Source: Naumannella halotolerans (GTDB lineage: Bacteria; Actinomycetota; Actinomycetes; Propionibacteriales; Propionibacteriaceae). Taken from it: a stretch of 64,000 bases of DNA. This document shows, piece by piece, positions 16,031 to 25,572 of the stretch (positions are counted from its first letter, which is position 1; each line of letters starts with the position of its first letter). The stretch is from assembly GCF_004364645.1 (NCBI RefSeq), contig NZ_SOAW01000003.1, positions 124,001 to 188,000 of the forward strand. The letters are read 5' to 3'. The translations under genes were made by a program, and so were the position numbers. The notes under the pieces are model-generated. The model ran no database searches and was not told the DNA's origin. It saw only the letters and a list, made by a program, of their open reading frames with translations.

Positions 16031-17638
16031 TCAGGCGCCGGGTTCGGCTTCCTCCCGGGCGAAGCGTCGCGCCACCGCCTCGGCCACCTTCTCGTAGGCC
16101 TCCTGCGACTCCGGGCTCAGCCCCTGCCAGTCGAACATCCCGCCGGCCCGCAGACTCGGGTCGTACGGTACGAAGATCACCTCACCCACCCGGGGACCGA
16201 AACGGTCGAGGATCTCCTGGCGCCGGGCCGCCTGTTTGACCAGGTACTCCTCACGCAACTCGGCCAACCTGTCGGCATCGACGTTCGCCAGGTCCAGGGG
16301 CAGAGCCAACGGTTCGATCTGGGTGACCGGGACGATGGCATTGCGTACCAGCTCGGGATCGGCCTGGTCCTCCCACCAGTCCAGGGTCTCCCAGGCCAGT
16401 ACCGCACCGTCATAGGCGGTTGTCGCCGGAACCACCAAGGTGTCGGTGTTCTGGTAGACCTCGGTCATCAGCGGCAGCGTCAGGTCGGTCCCGGTGTCGG
16501 TCAGGATCACACTGCGGAAGGTCTTCGCGATCCGGAGTGCGGTGCTGTACTCCTCGGCCGAGAATCCCTGTGCCTGCAGGGGATTGGACTCCGAGGCAAG
16601 CACCTCGAAGCGGCTCTCGGCCTGGGAGGTGAAGCGGCGGAAATCGGTCGCGGTGGTCACCTCGCCGGGCGTGGCGACCAGATCCCGTACCGTCAGCGAG
16701 GTCTCCTCACCCAGGCGGCCGGCCAGCGTGCCGCGGTGGGCGTTGCCGTCGATGGCCAGCACCAGATCCCGGCGGTGCAGCGCCATGGCCGTACCCAGTG
16801 CCAGCACCACGGTGGTCTTGGTGACCCCACCCTTGAGGGAGGAGACGGTCACCAGGTGATGCCGGACGGGGGTGTCGATCAGCTTGTGTCGTCGGGCCTT
16901 GACGGCCTCGACCTGCGCCCGTTTCTGTTCGGCCTCCTCGGCGGCGAGGCGTTCGACCCGCTCCCGCTCGGCGCGCTCGGCTGCCTCCTGATCGGCCCGC
17001 CGGGCCTCCTCCCGGGCGCGGGCCTCCTCCTCCCGGGCTCGGCGTTCGGCCTCCTCGGCCCGTCGGCCCCCGAAGAGTTTGCGTAGCCGCGCACCGATGC
17101 CCTGCGGTTGCTGCTGCTCCGGGGCGCTTCGCCCACCCGACTGGGAGAAGGGCGAGGAGGGTGTCGCTTCGCGGGGCTGCTGCGATGGGTTTGCCCACCC
17201 CTGCTGGGGACCGGCGGGCAGGAACGGTGGCGGGGCCTGCGGTCCGGTCCAGGGGCGATTCTCCGGAGCAGCACCGGCGCTGCCCGGATGGGGAGCCGGG
17301 GCCTGTGCGGTGTCGGGTCCGGGGCGGGAGAAACCGCCCGGTGCCGTACCGGCCTGGGGAGGTACGCCGTAGGGGCCGGGCTGTTGTCGCACGGCGGCCG
17401 GATCGGCGATGTGGGTGGCATCGGGGTCGAGCCGGCCCTCGGCCGCGGCGGCGTCGGCGGGCAGACCCCGGGCCGGCGATTCCGGACGTGACGGGGTCGG
17501 CTGGCTCGACGGATAGGAGTCCTGGGGCAGCACCGGCCAGGCCAGTCCACGCTGGGGCGTCGAACCGGGGCCGTCCGGCTGACCCGGGTCATCGCTCGGC
17601 CAGGAGCGCCGCGGGTGGGGGGAATCCGGCTCTGTCAT
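16031..17638 (-). CDS. MinD/ParA-like ATPase with Pro-rich N-terminus
   Basis: A 535-residue protein in three parts: a Pro/Gly/Gln-rich low-complexity region (1-170), a charged coiled coil dominated by Arg, Glu and Ala (about 180-255), and a SIMIBI ATPase domain. The deviant Walker A is SLKGGVTKTT near residue 267, and VILTDTGTD is the Walker B region. This layout resembles ESX-associated EspI-like and other actinobacterial MinD-like proteins, but no ESX genes are in the window, so the role (positioning or regulation of an envelope machine) is open. Start at 17638 is supported by GGAGGCAG upstream. Confidence 0.75.
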   Translation of the reverse strand: MTEPDSPHPRRSWPSDDPGQPDGPGSTPQRGLAWPVLPQDSYPSSQPTPSRPESPARGLPADAAAAEGRLDPDATHIADPAAVRQQPGPYGVPPQAGTAPGGFSRPGPDTAQAPAPHPGSAGAAPENRPWTGPQAPPPFLPAGPQQGWANPSQQPREATPSSPFSQSGGRSAPEQQQPQGIGARLRKLFGGRRAEEAERRAREEEARAREEARRADQEAAERAERERVERLAAEEAEQKRAQVEAVKARRHKLIDTPVRHHLVTVSSLKGGVTKTTVVLALGTAMALHRRDLVLAIDGNAHRGTLAGRLGEETSLTVRDLVATPGEVTTATDFRRFTSQAESRFEVLASESNPLQAQGFSAEEYSTALRIAKTFRSVILTDTGTDLTLPLMTEVYQNTDTLVVPATTAYDGAVLAWETLDWWEDQADPELVRNAIVPVTQIEPLALPLDLANVDADRLAELREEYLVKQAARRQEILDRFGPRVGEVIFVPYDPSLRAGGMFDWQGLSPESQEAYEKVAEAVARRFAREEAEPGA

Positions 17639-17786
17639 CGCTTGGCTGCCTCCTTGAACTGGCCTTGAGATGTCTCCGACACCGTACTGGCAGGCCGTGT
17701 CGCCGCGACACCCACCACCAGGTTGTCAGTCGCCTCGAGGGGCCCACCGGCCGGAATCAACCCGGGGTCGGTGGTGTTGAACCGAC

Positions 17787-18848
17787 ATGAGCAAAGACCT
17801 GTCATTGTCGGTACTGGACCTGATGCCGGTACGTACCGGCCAGACCACCGCCGATTCGCTGGCCGCCAGTGTGGAGCTGGCACAGGCCGCCGACCGGCTC
17901 GGGTACACCCGCTACTGGGTCGCCGAGCACCACAACATGCCTGCAGTCGCCGCCACCAACCCGCCGGTGAGCATTGCGCTGCTCGCCGCACGGACCGAGC
18001 GGATCCGGGTCGGTTCGGGTGGCGTGATGTTGCCCAATCACACACCGCTGGTGATCGCTGAGCAGTTCGCGCTGCTGGAGGCCGCCTTCCCCGGCCGGAT
18101 CGACCTGGGCATCGGCCGCGCGCCGGGCAGTGATCCGGTCACCAGTTACGCACTGCGCCAGGGCAGGGGCAACGATGCCGTGGCGGAGTTCGACGCCTAC
18201 GTCAACGACATCATCGCCTGGCTCGAACCCGAAGGTGTCGAGCTCGGTGTCGGCGGCCGACGGTACGCACTGCGCGCGACGCCCGCCGCCACCTCGGCGC
18301 CGCCGGTGTGGCTGCTCGGGTCCTCGGACTACTCGGCGCGGCTGGCGGCCAAGCTGGGCCTGCCCTACGTCTTCGCCCACCACTTCGCCGGTGAGGGTAC
18401 GGGCCAGGCCCTCGACCTGTACCGCTCGCTGTTCACTCCCGGGGTGACCAGTGCACCGCGTACCTTCCTGACCGTGAACGCAGTCGTCGCCAAGACCGAG
18501 GCCGAGGCGATCGCCCAGGCCCGGCCGAACCTGCTGTCGATGCTGGCCCTGCGGACCAATCAGCCGATGCGTCCCCAACTGAACATCGACGAGGCGTTGC
18601 AGACCCAGATCCCGCCGGCGCACCAGGTACTGGCCGATGCGATGTCGGACAAGTGGCTGATCGGTACCGCCGACCAGGTCGCTGGCAGGCTGCAGGAGCT
18701 GGCCGAGCGCTACGACGTCGACGAGGTGATGATCCACCCGGTGGCCGGTGCCGACGCCGCGACCGACCCGCGCCGGAGCCCGAACCGCGTGCAGACCCTG
18801 GAGCTGCTGGGTCAGGCGCTGCACCGGGAGACCGCAGCCACGCACTGA
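17787..18848 (+). CDS. LLM-class flavin-dependent oxidoreductase
   Basis: A 353-residue luciferase-like protein. The block LGYTRYWVAEHHNMPAVA and RIDLGIGRAPGSDP are hallmarks of the single-component alkanal-monooxygenase-like branch that normally uses FMN. Its substrate is not known. It is a different branch from the F420-type LLM protein at 12444. The gene is divergent from the MinD-like gene and converges with sixA, leaving only 12 bases between stops. Confidence 0.88.
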   Translation: MSKDLSLSVLDLMPVRTGQTTADSLAASVELAQAADRLGYTRYWVAEHHNMPAVAATNPPVSIALLAARTERIRVGSGGVMLPNHTPLVIAEQFALLEAAFPGRIDLGIGRAPGSDPVTSYALRQGRGNDAVAEFDAYVNDIIAWLEPEGVELGVGGRRYALRATPAATSAPPVWLLGSSDYSARLAAKLGLPYVFAHHFAGEGTGQALDLYRSLFTPGVTSAPRTFLTVNAVVAKTEAEAIAQARPNLLSMLALRTNQPMRPQLNIDEALQTQIPPAHQVLADAMSDKWLIGTADQVAGRLQELAERYDVDEVMIHPVAGADAATDPRRSPNRVQTLELLGQALHRETAATH

Positions 18849-18860
18849 CCAGGTGAGGCG

Positions 18861-19361
18861 TCAGCTTCCGAGGCGGACGTAGGACAAGGTGGCGCTGGTC
18901 AGATCGGTCCATCCGGTATCGGCCCGCAGCAGGCTCAGCGAGGCCGGTGGGTATCGCGAACCGACCGATCCCAGCAGAGCCGGATCCGAGTCGGCATCGG
19001 CCAGTTCGAGCACCAGACCGGGAATCCCGGGGGAGTGGCCGACCACCAGCAGTGCATCGCCGTCGGCGGTCGCGATCTCGGCGAGCAGTTCCTCGGGGCT
19101 CGCGCCGTAGATCGCATCACTGAAGGTCACCGGGCAGTCCGGTTCCAGTCCGGCCGTAGCGAGACCGGCAAGGGTCTGCCGGGTACGGGTGGCGGTCGAA
19201 CACAACACCTGGTCGATCCGTGGCAGTCCCGGATCGGCCAGGGCCTGCCCCACCTCGGCGGCCTGCAGCCGGCCGCGCTCGGTCAGTGGCCGTTCGTGAT
19301 CCAGCCCGCCAGGGGTGAAATCGGCCGCCTTCGCGTGCCGGAGCAGATACAGCGATCGCAT
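18861..19361 (-). CDS. Histidine phosphatase, SixA-like
   Basis: A 166-residue histidine phosphatase. The catalytic RHG-type motif is LYLLRHAKA at residues 4-12 and the second His lies in LLVVGHSPGIPG. Length and sequence fit SixA phosphohistidine phosphatases; a protein target cannot be named. TAAGCT six bases before the ATG on the minus strand points to leaderless transcription. The M3 peptidase gene ends 22 bases upstream. Confidence 0.88.
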   Translation of the reverse strand: MRSLYLLRHAKAADFTPGGLDHERPLTERGRLQAAEVGQALADPGLPRIDQVLCSTATRTRQTLAGLATAGLEPDCPVTFSDAIYGASPEELLAEIATADGDALLVVGHSPGIPGLVLELADADSDPALLGSVGSRYPPASLSLLRADTGWTDLTSATLSYVRLGS

Positions 19362-19373
19362 CGCCCCAGCTTA
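19359..19373 (-). promoter_or_regulatory. Leaderless -10 box of sixA-like gene
   Basis: Minus-strand TAAGCT (19373-19368), six bases, ATG at 19361. Confidence 0.55.
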
Positions 19374-19383
19374 GATTCCGCGC

Positions 19384-21510
19384 TCAGGCGACCGGTTCCA
19401 GCCCCCGTTTGCGCAACAACGGCCCCAGCTCCGGTTTCCGGCCGATCAACCGCTGGTGGGCGGCCAGTGGGTCGACACTGTCGCCGCGGGACAAGGTGGA
19501 CTCGGCGAACCGGCGACCGCTCTCGACCTGCAGACCGCCGTTGGCGAGGAACCACTGCTCTGTCTCTGCGGCGAGTACCTCCGACCAGATGTAGGAGTAG
19601 TAACTGGCGGCGTACTGCCCGCCGAAGATGTGGTTGAAGTAGGTGCTGCGGTACCGCGGCGGAATCAGCGGATGAGCCAACCCGGCGGTCGCCAGCGCCG
19701 CCGCCTCGAAGGCCTCGACATCCTCGACCGCCGCGATCTCCTCGGTTCCCAGGCGGTGCCAGGCCAGGTCCAGTACGGCCGCAGCCAGGTATTCGATCGT
19801 GCTGTGGGCCGACTCCACCTCGACCGCCTCCCGGGCGGCCCGGGCCAACTCCGGCGAGATCGGCTCACCGGTCCGGTGATGCACCGCATAGTTGGCCAGG
19901 ACCTCGGGATGGAAGGCCCACATCTCGTTCACCTGGGAGGGGAACTCGACGAAATCCGGGGGCACCGATGCACCGGACTGCGACGGGTACTCCACCGACG
20001 ACAGCAGCCCGTGCACGCTGTGACCGAACTCGTGGAACAAGGTGATCAGATTGTCCACGCTCAGCAGCGACGGTTGCCCTGGCTCGGGTTTGTTCAGGTT
20101 GAGCACATTCACCACCACCGGGGTCTCGGCCAGTACCGAGGACTGGTCGACGAAGGTACTCATCCACGCTCCGCCGCGTTTCGAGCTGCGGGCGTGGAAG
20201 TCGCCGAGGAAGAGCGCGATGCTGTCTCCCGCGGTGTCGAAGACCTCCCAGACCCGGACATCGGGGTGATAACCGACCAGGTCGTCGCGTTCGACGAACT
20301 GCAATCCGTAGAGCTGCCCGGCGGCGAAGAAGATCCCGTGGGTGAGCACCCGTTCCAGTTCGCAGTACTCCTCGAATCGGTCGAGGTCGACTCCGGTCAC
20401 CGACCCGCGCTGTCGTTCCAGCCAATAGGTGTAGTCGGAGGCCGCGATGACGGTTCCCGGGCTCACCGAGTCGGCATAGTCCTGTACCTGTTGCAGTTCG
20501 CGTTCGCCGGCCCGTACCGCCGCCGCTCCCAACCGGGTCAACAGCTCGTCGACGGCAGCAGGCGAGGGGGCGGTCTGTTCGGCGATCTCGTACGCGGCCG
20601 CATCGGCGTACCCGAGCAGCTCGGCCCGGCGCGCGCGCAGAGCGATGATCTCGGTGATCAATGCGCGGTTGTCGTGCTCCCCGTGCAGACAGCGGGTCAC
20701 CGACGCCTCGAACACCCGTCGGCGAACGGCCGGATCGGTCAGTTCGGCCACCGCCGACTGGCTGCTGGGCAGTTCCATCGCGATCAACCAGCCCTGATCG
20801 TGGCCGGCCTCGACTGCGGCCTGTCTGGCCGCGGCCACCGCCGTCGCGCTGAGCCCGTCGAGTTCGGCTTCGTCGGTGATCAGCACCCCGGCGGTGTAGG
20901 CCTCGGCAAGTACGTTCTGCGGGAACTTGGTCGCCAACCAGGCCAGTCGGGCCGAGATCGTCCGCATCTCCTCCTGTGCCGAGGCATCCAGGCCGGCACC
21001 GGCGCGGATCGCGTCACGATGCTGCTTGTCCAGCAGCCGGAGTTGGGTCTCGGTCAGCCCGAGTTCGTCGCGGCGCTCGTACAGGGAATGGATCCGGGAG
21101 AACAACCGCGGGTCAAGGTTGATCGTGTCGGTGTGCTCGGCCAATGCCACGGCCAGGTCCCGGGCGATCGCATCGCGCTGGGGATTGGCGTCGGAGATCG
21201 CCAGGTTGGAGAAGATCCGACCCGCCCGGGCGAGTTTCTGGCCGGACAGTTCCAAGGCCTCGACGGTATTGGCGAAGGTCGGCGGTTCGGGGTCGGCGGC
21301 GATCTGGTCCACCTCGGCCAGGTGTTCGGCGATGGCTTGGGTGAAGGCCGGACGGAAGGCGTCGTCGGAGATCGCGGCGAAGTCCGGCAGGCCGTGTGGC
21401 AGCGAGCTGCGTTCGATCACGGCACGGATCGAGCCTGGGTCTGCGGTCGAGGTCTGGCCTGCGGTGGAGGTCGGCTCGGCGGGCTGGGTGGATGACATGA
21501 CGGGCATCAC
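19384..21510 (-). CDS. M3-family metallopeptidase (oligopeptidase/Dcp type)
   Basis: Zinc oligopeptidase of 708 residues, normal for the M3A family. The active-site helix HEFGH is at residues 493-497 with downstream Glu in the expected helix, and FVEFPSQVNEMWAFHPEV is a conserved family block. It probably degrades short peptides in the cytosol, since no signal peptide is seen. The frame opens with GTG at 21510; ATG codons at 21507 and 21495 are close alternatives, and GGAG lies just upstream. Confidence 0.92.
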   Translation of the reverse strand: MMPVMSSTQPAEPTSTAGQTSTADPGSIRAVIERSSLPHGLPDFAAISDDAFRPAFTQAIAEHLAEVDQIAADPEPPTFANTVEALELSGQKLARAGRIFSNLAISDANPQRDAIARDLAVALAEHTDTINLDPRLFSRIHSLYERRDELGLTETQLRLLDKQHRDAIRAGAGLDASAQEEMRTISARLAWLATKFPQNVLAEAYTAGVLITDEAELDGLSATAVAAARQAAVEAGHDQGWLIAMELPSSQSAVAELTDPAVRRRVFEASVTRCLHGEHDNRALITEIIALRARRAELLGYADAAAYEIAEQTAPSPAAVDELLTRLGAAAVRAGERELQQVQDYADSVSPGTVIAASDYTYWLERQRGSVTGVDLDRFEEYCELERVLTHGIFFAAGQLYGLQFVERDDLVGYHPDVRVWEVFDTAGDSIALFLGDFHARSSKRGGAWMSTFVDQSSVLAETPVVVNVLNLNKPEPGQPSLLSVDNLITLFHEFGHSVHGLLSSVEYPSQSGASVPPDFVEFPSQVNEMWAFHPEVLANYAVHHRTGEPISPELARAAREAVEVESAHSTIEYLAAAVLDLAWHRLGTEEIAAVEDVEAFEAAALATAGLAHPLIPPRYRSTYFNHIFGGQYAASYYSYIWSEVLAAETEQWFLANGGLQVESGRRFAESTLSRGDSVDPLAAHQRLIGRKPELGPLLRKRGLEPVA

Positions 21511-21571
21511 TACTCCGGGTCGGGGCCTTCCATTCTGCCCCGCGGGATGATCGGCGTCATCAGCCGGCCGA

Positions 21572-21934
21572 TCAGGCGAAGATGATCACGCCGAGCACCG
21601 AACCGGCCAGGGCGGCCAGCACACCACCACCGAGGTTCAGCACGATGTTGATCACCGCCAGTCGGTAGCGCCGATGGTGGAGCAGTCGGGCGGTGCCCAG
21701 GGAGAACGACGACCAGGTCGTCAGGACACCGATGAAACCGGTGGCCAGCAGGTAGTGGGCGTTCAGGTCCGCCCACCCGTGGAGTGCTCCGATGAGCAGG
21801 CTCCCGAGAAGGTTCGCGATCAACACCCCACGCGGCAGGACGTCGGGGTCGGCGGTGGCGAAGCGGTGCTCCAGCAGCGCCCGGCAGATCGCGCCGAGGG
21901 CCCCGAAGGTGGCCAACAACAGCGATTCGGTCAT
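21572..21934 (-). CDS. crcB: Fluoride channel subunit CrcB (second of pair)
   Basis: A 120-residue membrane protein with four hydrophobic segments. CrcB/Fluc motifs are clear: GALGAICRALLEH near residue 12, IANLLGSLLIG, and GFIGVLTTWSSFSL. Fluc channels work as antiparallel dimers; the adjacent crcB encodes the likely partner. The ATG at 21934 overlaps the upstream crcB stop (ATGA) and is preferred over the longer open frame. Part of ppa-crcB-crcB. Confidence 0.92.
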   Translation of the reverse strand: MTESLLLATFGALGAICRALLEHRFATADPDVLPRGVLIANLLGSLLIGALHGWADLNAHYLLATGFIGVLTTWSSFSLGTARLLHHRRYRLAVINIVLNLGGGVLAALAGSVLGVIIFA

Positions 21935-22320
21935 CGGCTCGCCTCGCGTACCCGGTCGGCGAGGAGCAGACCCAACAGCGCCAGCCCCGTGCCGAACACG
22001 ACCTGTGCGCCGGCCAGCGCTAGGTCCGGCAATCCGGGCCCACCGGCGAGGACGACCGTCACCGCGGACAAGGTGGTGAACCCGCCCAGGAAACCCGTGC
22101 CCAGCAGCGGGATCGCCCACCGTTCACTGCTTGTGCCGGTGGCCAACCCGGCCAGCAGCCCGAGAGCGAAGGAGCCGGCGATGTTGATCGCGGTGATGAC
22201 CGCGAAGGGGGAGCCGGCGAAGCCCAGGCCATCCCGGGCTAGAACGCCGAGAGCGCCACCGAGACCGACCAGAACCAGGGTTCTCCACGGCAGGGCCGGG
22301 CGGTCTTCGGTGGCGCTCAT
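21931..22320 (-). CDS. crcB: Fluoride channel subunit CrcB (first of pair)
   Basis: A 129-residue protein with four transmembrane segments, GALGVLARDGLG near residue 22, INIAGSFALGLLAG and GFLGGFTTLSAVTV. Together with the following gene it should form a heterodimeric fluoride exporter in the membrane. The start lies six bases after the ppa stop, so the three genes very probably share a transcript. No fluoride riboswitch can fit between ppa and crcB. Confidence 0.92.
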   Translation of the reverse strand: MSATEDRPALPWRTLVLVGLGGALGVLARDGLGFAGSPFAVITAINIAGSFALGLLAGLATGTSSERWAIPLLGTGFLGGFTTLSAVTVVLAGGPGLPDLALAGAQVVFGTGLALLGLLLADRVREASR

Positions 22321-22326
22321 CGCGTG

Positions 22327-22893
22327 TCAGTAGAGGTTGACGTGCTTGTGCTCGAAGTGGGTGCCTTTGGCCCGTTCGAAGCTGGCCCGGATCTCCTCCT
22401 CGGCCTCCTTACGACCGGCGAAGGACGCACCCTCGACCGACTTGCCGGGCTCCAGGTCCTTGTAGACGGAGAAGAAGTGCTCGATCTCGCGCAGCGACAG
22501 ATCGGGTACGTCCTCGAGCTCCTGCAGATGGTGGCGGCGGATGTCGGCCACCGGTACGCACAGCACCTTGTCGTCACCACCGGCCTCGTCGGTCATCTGG
22601 AACATGCCGATCGCGCGGCATTCGATCAGGCAACCGGGGAAGGTGGGCTCGGGGAGCAGGACCAAGGCGTCCAAGGGGTCGCCGTCCTCACCGAGGGTGC
22701 CTTCGATGAACCCGTAGTCGGAGGGGTACTGGGTGGAGGTGAACAGGGTCCGGTCCAGTCGGATCCGGCCGGTCTCGTGGTCCAACTCGTACTTGTTCTT
22801 GTGACCCTTGGGGATCTCGACCGTCACATCGAAGGTGAATGCCTTCGCCTGTTCGGACTCCGGGGTCCGGCTGGACTCGTACTCTTCTGTCAC
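22327..22893 (-). CDS. ppa: Inorganic pyrophosphatase
   Basis: Family I soluble pyrophosphatase, 188 residues. It hydrolyses PPi to phosphate. The signature [10 protein letters not shown] holds the metal-binding Asp residues near position 90, and [11 protein letters not shown] carries the substrate Lys/Arg/Glu. An N-terminal extension of about 18 residues precedes the conserved core. The frame is open far upstream, but GTG at 22893 with AAAGGG just before it is the sensible start; TACCCT at 22934-22929 is a possible -10 box. First gene of ppa-crcB-crcB, and divergent from dacB. Confidence 0.93.
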   Translation of the reverse strand: MTEEYESSRTPESEQAKAFTFDVTVEIPKGHKNKYELDHETGRIRLDRTLFTSTQYPSDYGFIEGTLGEDGDPLDALVLLPEPTFPGCLIECRAIGMFQMTDEAGGDDKVLCVPVADIRRHHLQELEDVPDLSLREIEHFFSVYKDLEPGKSVEGASFAGRKEAEEEIRASFERAKGTHFEHKHVNLY

Positions 22894-23022
22894 GCTTGGC
22901 CCTTTCTCTGCGGTGCCGTAGTGGACCGAGGGTAGCGTCAGTGGCGCCCCGGAGCAGAATGAGTTCGCCGTTCGAGCCTTCCGCTCGCCGTCGTCCGCGC
23001 CCGGTGGGCCGGACCGGTCTGC

Positions 23023-23037
23023 GATCATGGGCCGGTG
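23023..23037 (+). promoter_or_regulatory. Possible leaderless -10 box of dacB
   Basis: GATCAT at 23023-23028, six bases, then GTG at 23035. Only the A and final T of the hexamer match consensus, so support comes mainly from the constant spacing seen in other genes here. Confidence 0.35.
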
Positions 23038-24507
23038 TCGGGATCGCGAACCAGCCGGATCGGACCGGCCCTGCTCTGGGTGATCGGGCCGAGCCTGGCG
23101 CTGGTGCTGCTGGTCGGCTTGGGCACCGGCATCCTGCCCCGGCAGCTGCAGCAGACCGGTCGCGAGTGGGGAGCACTGCCGCCGGTGGCCGCCGCCACCC
23201 TGCCGCCGGGGGCCTTCACCCCGGCCGAACCGGTCGCACCGGCCGCCACCCCCGAACCGGTGTTGCCTGCGGCGGATTCCCCGACACCCGTGGACGCCGA
23301 TCGGCTGGCGGAGCGGTTGGCCGATGCCGGCAGCACCGGTGGCGACGTCGCGACGGTGGTGATCGATCCGGCAACCGGCGACCAGGTCCAGGCCGAGAAT
23401 GCCGAGCGGCCGATGATCCCGGCCTCGACGCTGAAGCTGCCGGTCTCGGCGGCCGCGCTGCAGGCCTTCGGCGCCGACCACCGGTTCAGCACCACGGTGG
23501 TGATGCCGACCGCCGAGCCGACCGCCCCTGAGGAGCCCGGGCAGCCCGAGGTGCCGCAGATCGTCCTGGTCGGCGGCGGCGACCCGTACCTGCTCGACCA
23601 GGGGCTGGGTGCCGATGGCGAACGGCCCGAGGAGGCCGCCGGCATCGACGAACTGGCCGAACTGACCGCCGGGGCGCTGGCCGCCGACGGGGTCACCGAG
23701 GTCGCGCTCGGCTTCGATGCCGGCCTGTTCGGCGGGCCGGACTGGAACGAGGACTGGCCGGAGAACTATCGCAGTCAGGTGACGCCGATCAGCGCCCTGT
23801 GGCTCGACGGCGGATTCGGCGCCGACCGTACCCGTCCGTCCGAACCGGCGCGCGAGGCTGCCGAGGTCTTCGCCGAGGCGCTGGCCGACCACGACATCGA
23901 GGTCACCGAGACCGGCCCGGCAACCGCCCCGGCAACCGCCCGGACGCTCGCGGAGGTGTCGTCGATGCCGCTGCGGCTGATCGTCGAGCGGGTGATCAGC
24001 CACTCCGACAACAACGCCGCCGAGGTGCTGCTGCGCCAGCTCGGCACCCTCGTCTCCGGTGACGGCTCCTTCGAGGCCGGGACCGCCCGGTTGCTGCAGG
24101 TGCTCGACGAACTGGGGCTCGACACCGATGGCGCCGAGTTGCGGGACGGTTCCGGTCTGTCGCGGGAGAACCGGTTGTCCACCGCCGCGGTGGTCGAGTC
24201 GATCGAACTGGGGGTGGTCGACGACAACTACCGTTCGCTGCTGACCGGGATGAGCGTCGCCGGCGCCGAGGGCACCCTGCGGCAGCGGTTCGTCGAACCC
24301 GGAACCGATCCCGGGCGGGGTGAGGTACGGGCGAAGACCGGCACCCTGCGGCAGGTCCATGCACTGGCCGGGTACGTGATCGACGACGACGGCGGACTGC
24401 TCGTGTTCGCCTTCGTGATCAACGGTGACGCCCCGGAGAACGACTACGAGAACCGGACCTGGTTGGAACGGATGGCAGCAGAACTTGCCGGCTGTGGGTG
24501 CCGCTGA
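23035..24507 (+). CDS. dacB: D-alanyl-D-alanine carboxypeptidase/endopeptidase, PBP4 (S13)
   Basis: A 490-residue penicillin-binding protein that trims or cleaves peptidoglycan peptides outside the membrane. A hydrophobic signal/anchor lies at residues 12-33, followed by an Ala/Pro-rich linker. All three active-site motifs are present: STLK (131-134), SDN (324-326) and KTG (434-436), with the long insertion between the first two that defines class C PBP4. dacB beside ppa on one side and the metalloprotease-like gene and tilS on the other is a conserved actinobacterial order. Confidence 0.93.
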   Translation: MSGSRTSRIGPALLWVIGPSLALVLLVGLGTGILPRQLQQTGREWGALPPVAAATLPPGAFTPAEPVAPAATPEPVLPAADSPTPVDADRLAERLADAGSTGGDVATVVIDPATGDQVQAENAERPMIPASTLKLPVSAAALQAFGADHRFSTTVVMPTAEPTAPEEPGQPEVPQIVLVGGGDPYLLDQGLGADGERPEEAAGIDELAELTAGALAADGVTEVALGFDAGLFGGPDWNEDWPENYRSQVTPISALWLDGGFGADRTRPSEPAREAAEVFAEALADHDIEVTETGPATAPATARTLAEVSSMPLRLIVERVISHSDNNAAEVLLRQLGTLVSGDGSFEAGTARLLQVLDELGLDTDGAELRDGSGLSRENRLSTAAVVESIELGVVDDNYRSLLTGMSVAGAEGTLRQRFVEPGTDPGRGEVRAKTGTLRQVHALAGYVIDDDGGLLVFAFVINGDAPENDYENRTWLERMAAELAGCGCR

Positions 24508-24518
24508 ACCCGGCTGGC

Positions 24519-24524
24519 TAGATT
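24519..24524 (+). promoter_or_regulatory. -10 box that fixes the start of the metalloprotease-like gene
   Basis: TAGATT at 24519-24524 overlaps the TTG codon at 24523, so that codon cannot begin the transcript's coding part; the next in-frame start is ATG 24568. The leader would be about 37 bases. Confidence 0.5.
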
Positions 24525-24567
24525 GGAGAAGGCGCAGGAGCGCCGGGACGAGCGAGGTGCGGCCGGC

Positions 24568-25542
24568 ATGGATGTGAGCGTTGACCAGCGATTGGCCCGG
24601 GCGACCGCGCTGGCCCTGGTCCGACCGGGGCCGAAGCTCACCGCCGAAAAGGCGCGCGAGGTGGTGGCCGATCTGCGCAGCAGTGCCGAGCAGGCAGCCG
24701 ACCATGTCGGCCGGATCACCGGGCTGCAGGTGCCGCCGGCAGACCCGGCGGTGGCGGTGATCGACCGGCCAAGCTGGATCCGCTCCAACCTGGCGATGAT
24801 GGGCGAACTGCTGGCCGGACCGGCCGGAGCGTCTCGGCCCTCGGTGGCCGAACGCGCGTCGTCGGTGCAACTCGGGGCGATGATGGCCTTCCTGTCCGGG
24901 TCGGTGCTGGGCCAGTTCGATCCGTTCGGGGATCCCCAGCGGCTGTTGCTGGTCGCGCCGAACATCGTGTCGGTACAGCAGAAGCTCGGGCTGCGGGCAC
25001 ACGACTTCCGGCTCTGGGTCTGCCTGCACGAGGAGACCCATCGGGTGCAGTTCACCCATGCGCCGTGGCTGGCCGACCATCTGCGCGATCACCTGCGCAG
25101 TTTCCTCGACAATCTGCAGCCGGGCGGGATCTCCATGATCATCGGCGGTGCCGACTATCTGCAGCAGATCGCCCGCAACAGTGGTCAGGAGGAGGTGCTC
25201 GACCAGCTGGTGGCGACGATGTCGCTGCTGGAGGGGCACGCCGATGTGATCATGGACGAGGTCGGGCCCGCGGTGGTGCCGACGGTACGGACCATCCGCC
25301 GCCGCTTCGACGCCCGCCGACAGGCCAAGGGGTTCGCCGCAGTGATCCGCAAGGTCTTCGGGCTGGATGCCAAGCTGCGCCAGTACACCGAGGGCGCGGC
25401 CTTCTGCCGGGCCGTGATGGCCGAGGTCGGGATGAGCGGCCTGAACCACATCTGGACCTCCCCGAACACCCTGCCCAATGCGGCCGAGATCGCCGAACCG
25501 ACGTTGTGGCTGTCCCGGATGGGGAGTCTTCCCCGGGTCTGA
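24568..25542 (+). CDS. Zinc-dependent metalloprotease-like protein (F420-biosynthesis-associated family)
   Basis: A 324-residue protein homologous to a family conserved in actinobacteria next to dacB and tilS and often labelled coenzyme F420 biosynthesis-associated. The zinc-binding HEETH is at residues 154-158 in [14 protein letters not shown], with a conserved downstream [11 protein letters not shown] that could supply the third ligand. Substrate and role are not established; the F420 label rests on phylogenetic association only. Start chosen at ATG 24568 because the -10 box overlaps the alternative TTG. Confidence 0.8.
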   Translation: MDVSVDQRLARATALALVRPGPKLTAEKAREVVADLRSSAEQAADHVGRITGLQVPPADPAVAVIDRPSWIRSNLAMMGELLAGPAGASRPSVAERASSVQLGAMMAFLSGSVLGQFDPFGDPQRLLLVAPNIVSVQQKLGLRAHDFRLWVCLHEETHRVQFTHAPWLADHLRDHLRSFLDNLQPGGISMIIGGADYLQQIARNSGQEEVLDQLVATMSLLEGHADVIMDEVGPAVVPTVRTIRRRFDARRQAKGFAAVIRKVFGLDAKLRQYTEGAAFCRAVMAEVGMSGLNHIWTSPNTLPNAAEIAEPTLWLSRMGSLPRV

Positions 25543-25558
25543 TCGGTCAGATCGGTGC

Positions 25559-25572
25559 CACACTGGGGCATG
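25559..25572 (+). promoter_or_regulatory. Possible leaderless -10 box of tilS
   Basis: CACACT at 25559-25564, five bases, then ATG at 25570. The same hexamer stands before mutY. Confidence 0.4.

Noticed and set aside
22894-23034. Fluoride riboswitch in the ppa leader
   Set aside because: I looked for the GATGG-type core and pseudoknot halves on the minus strand and did not find them; the predicted leader is only about 30 bases.
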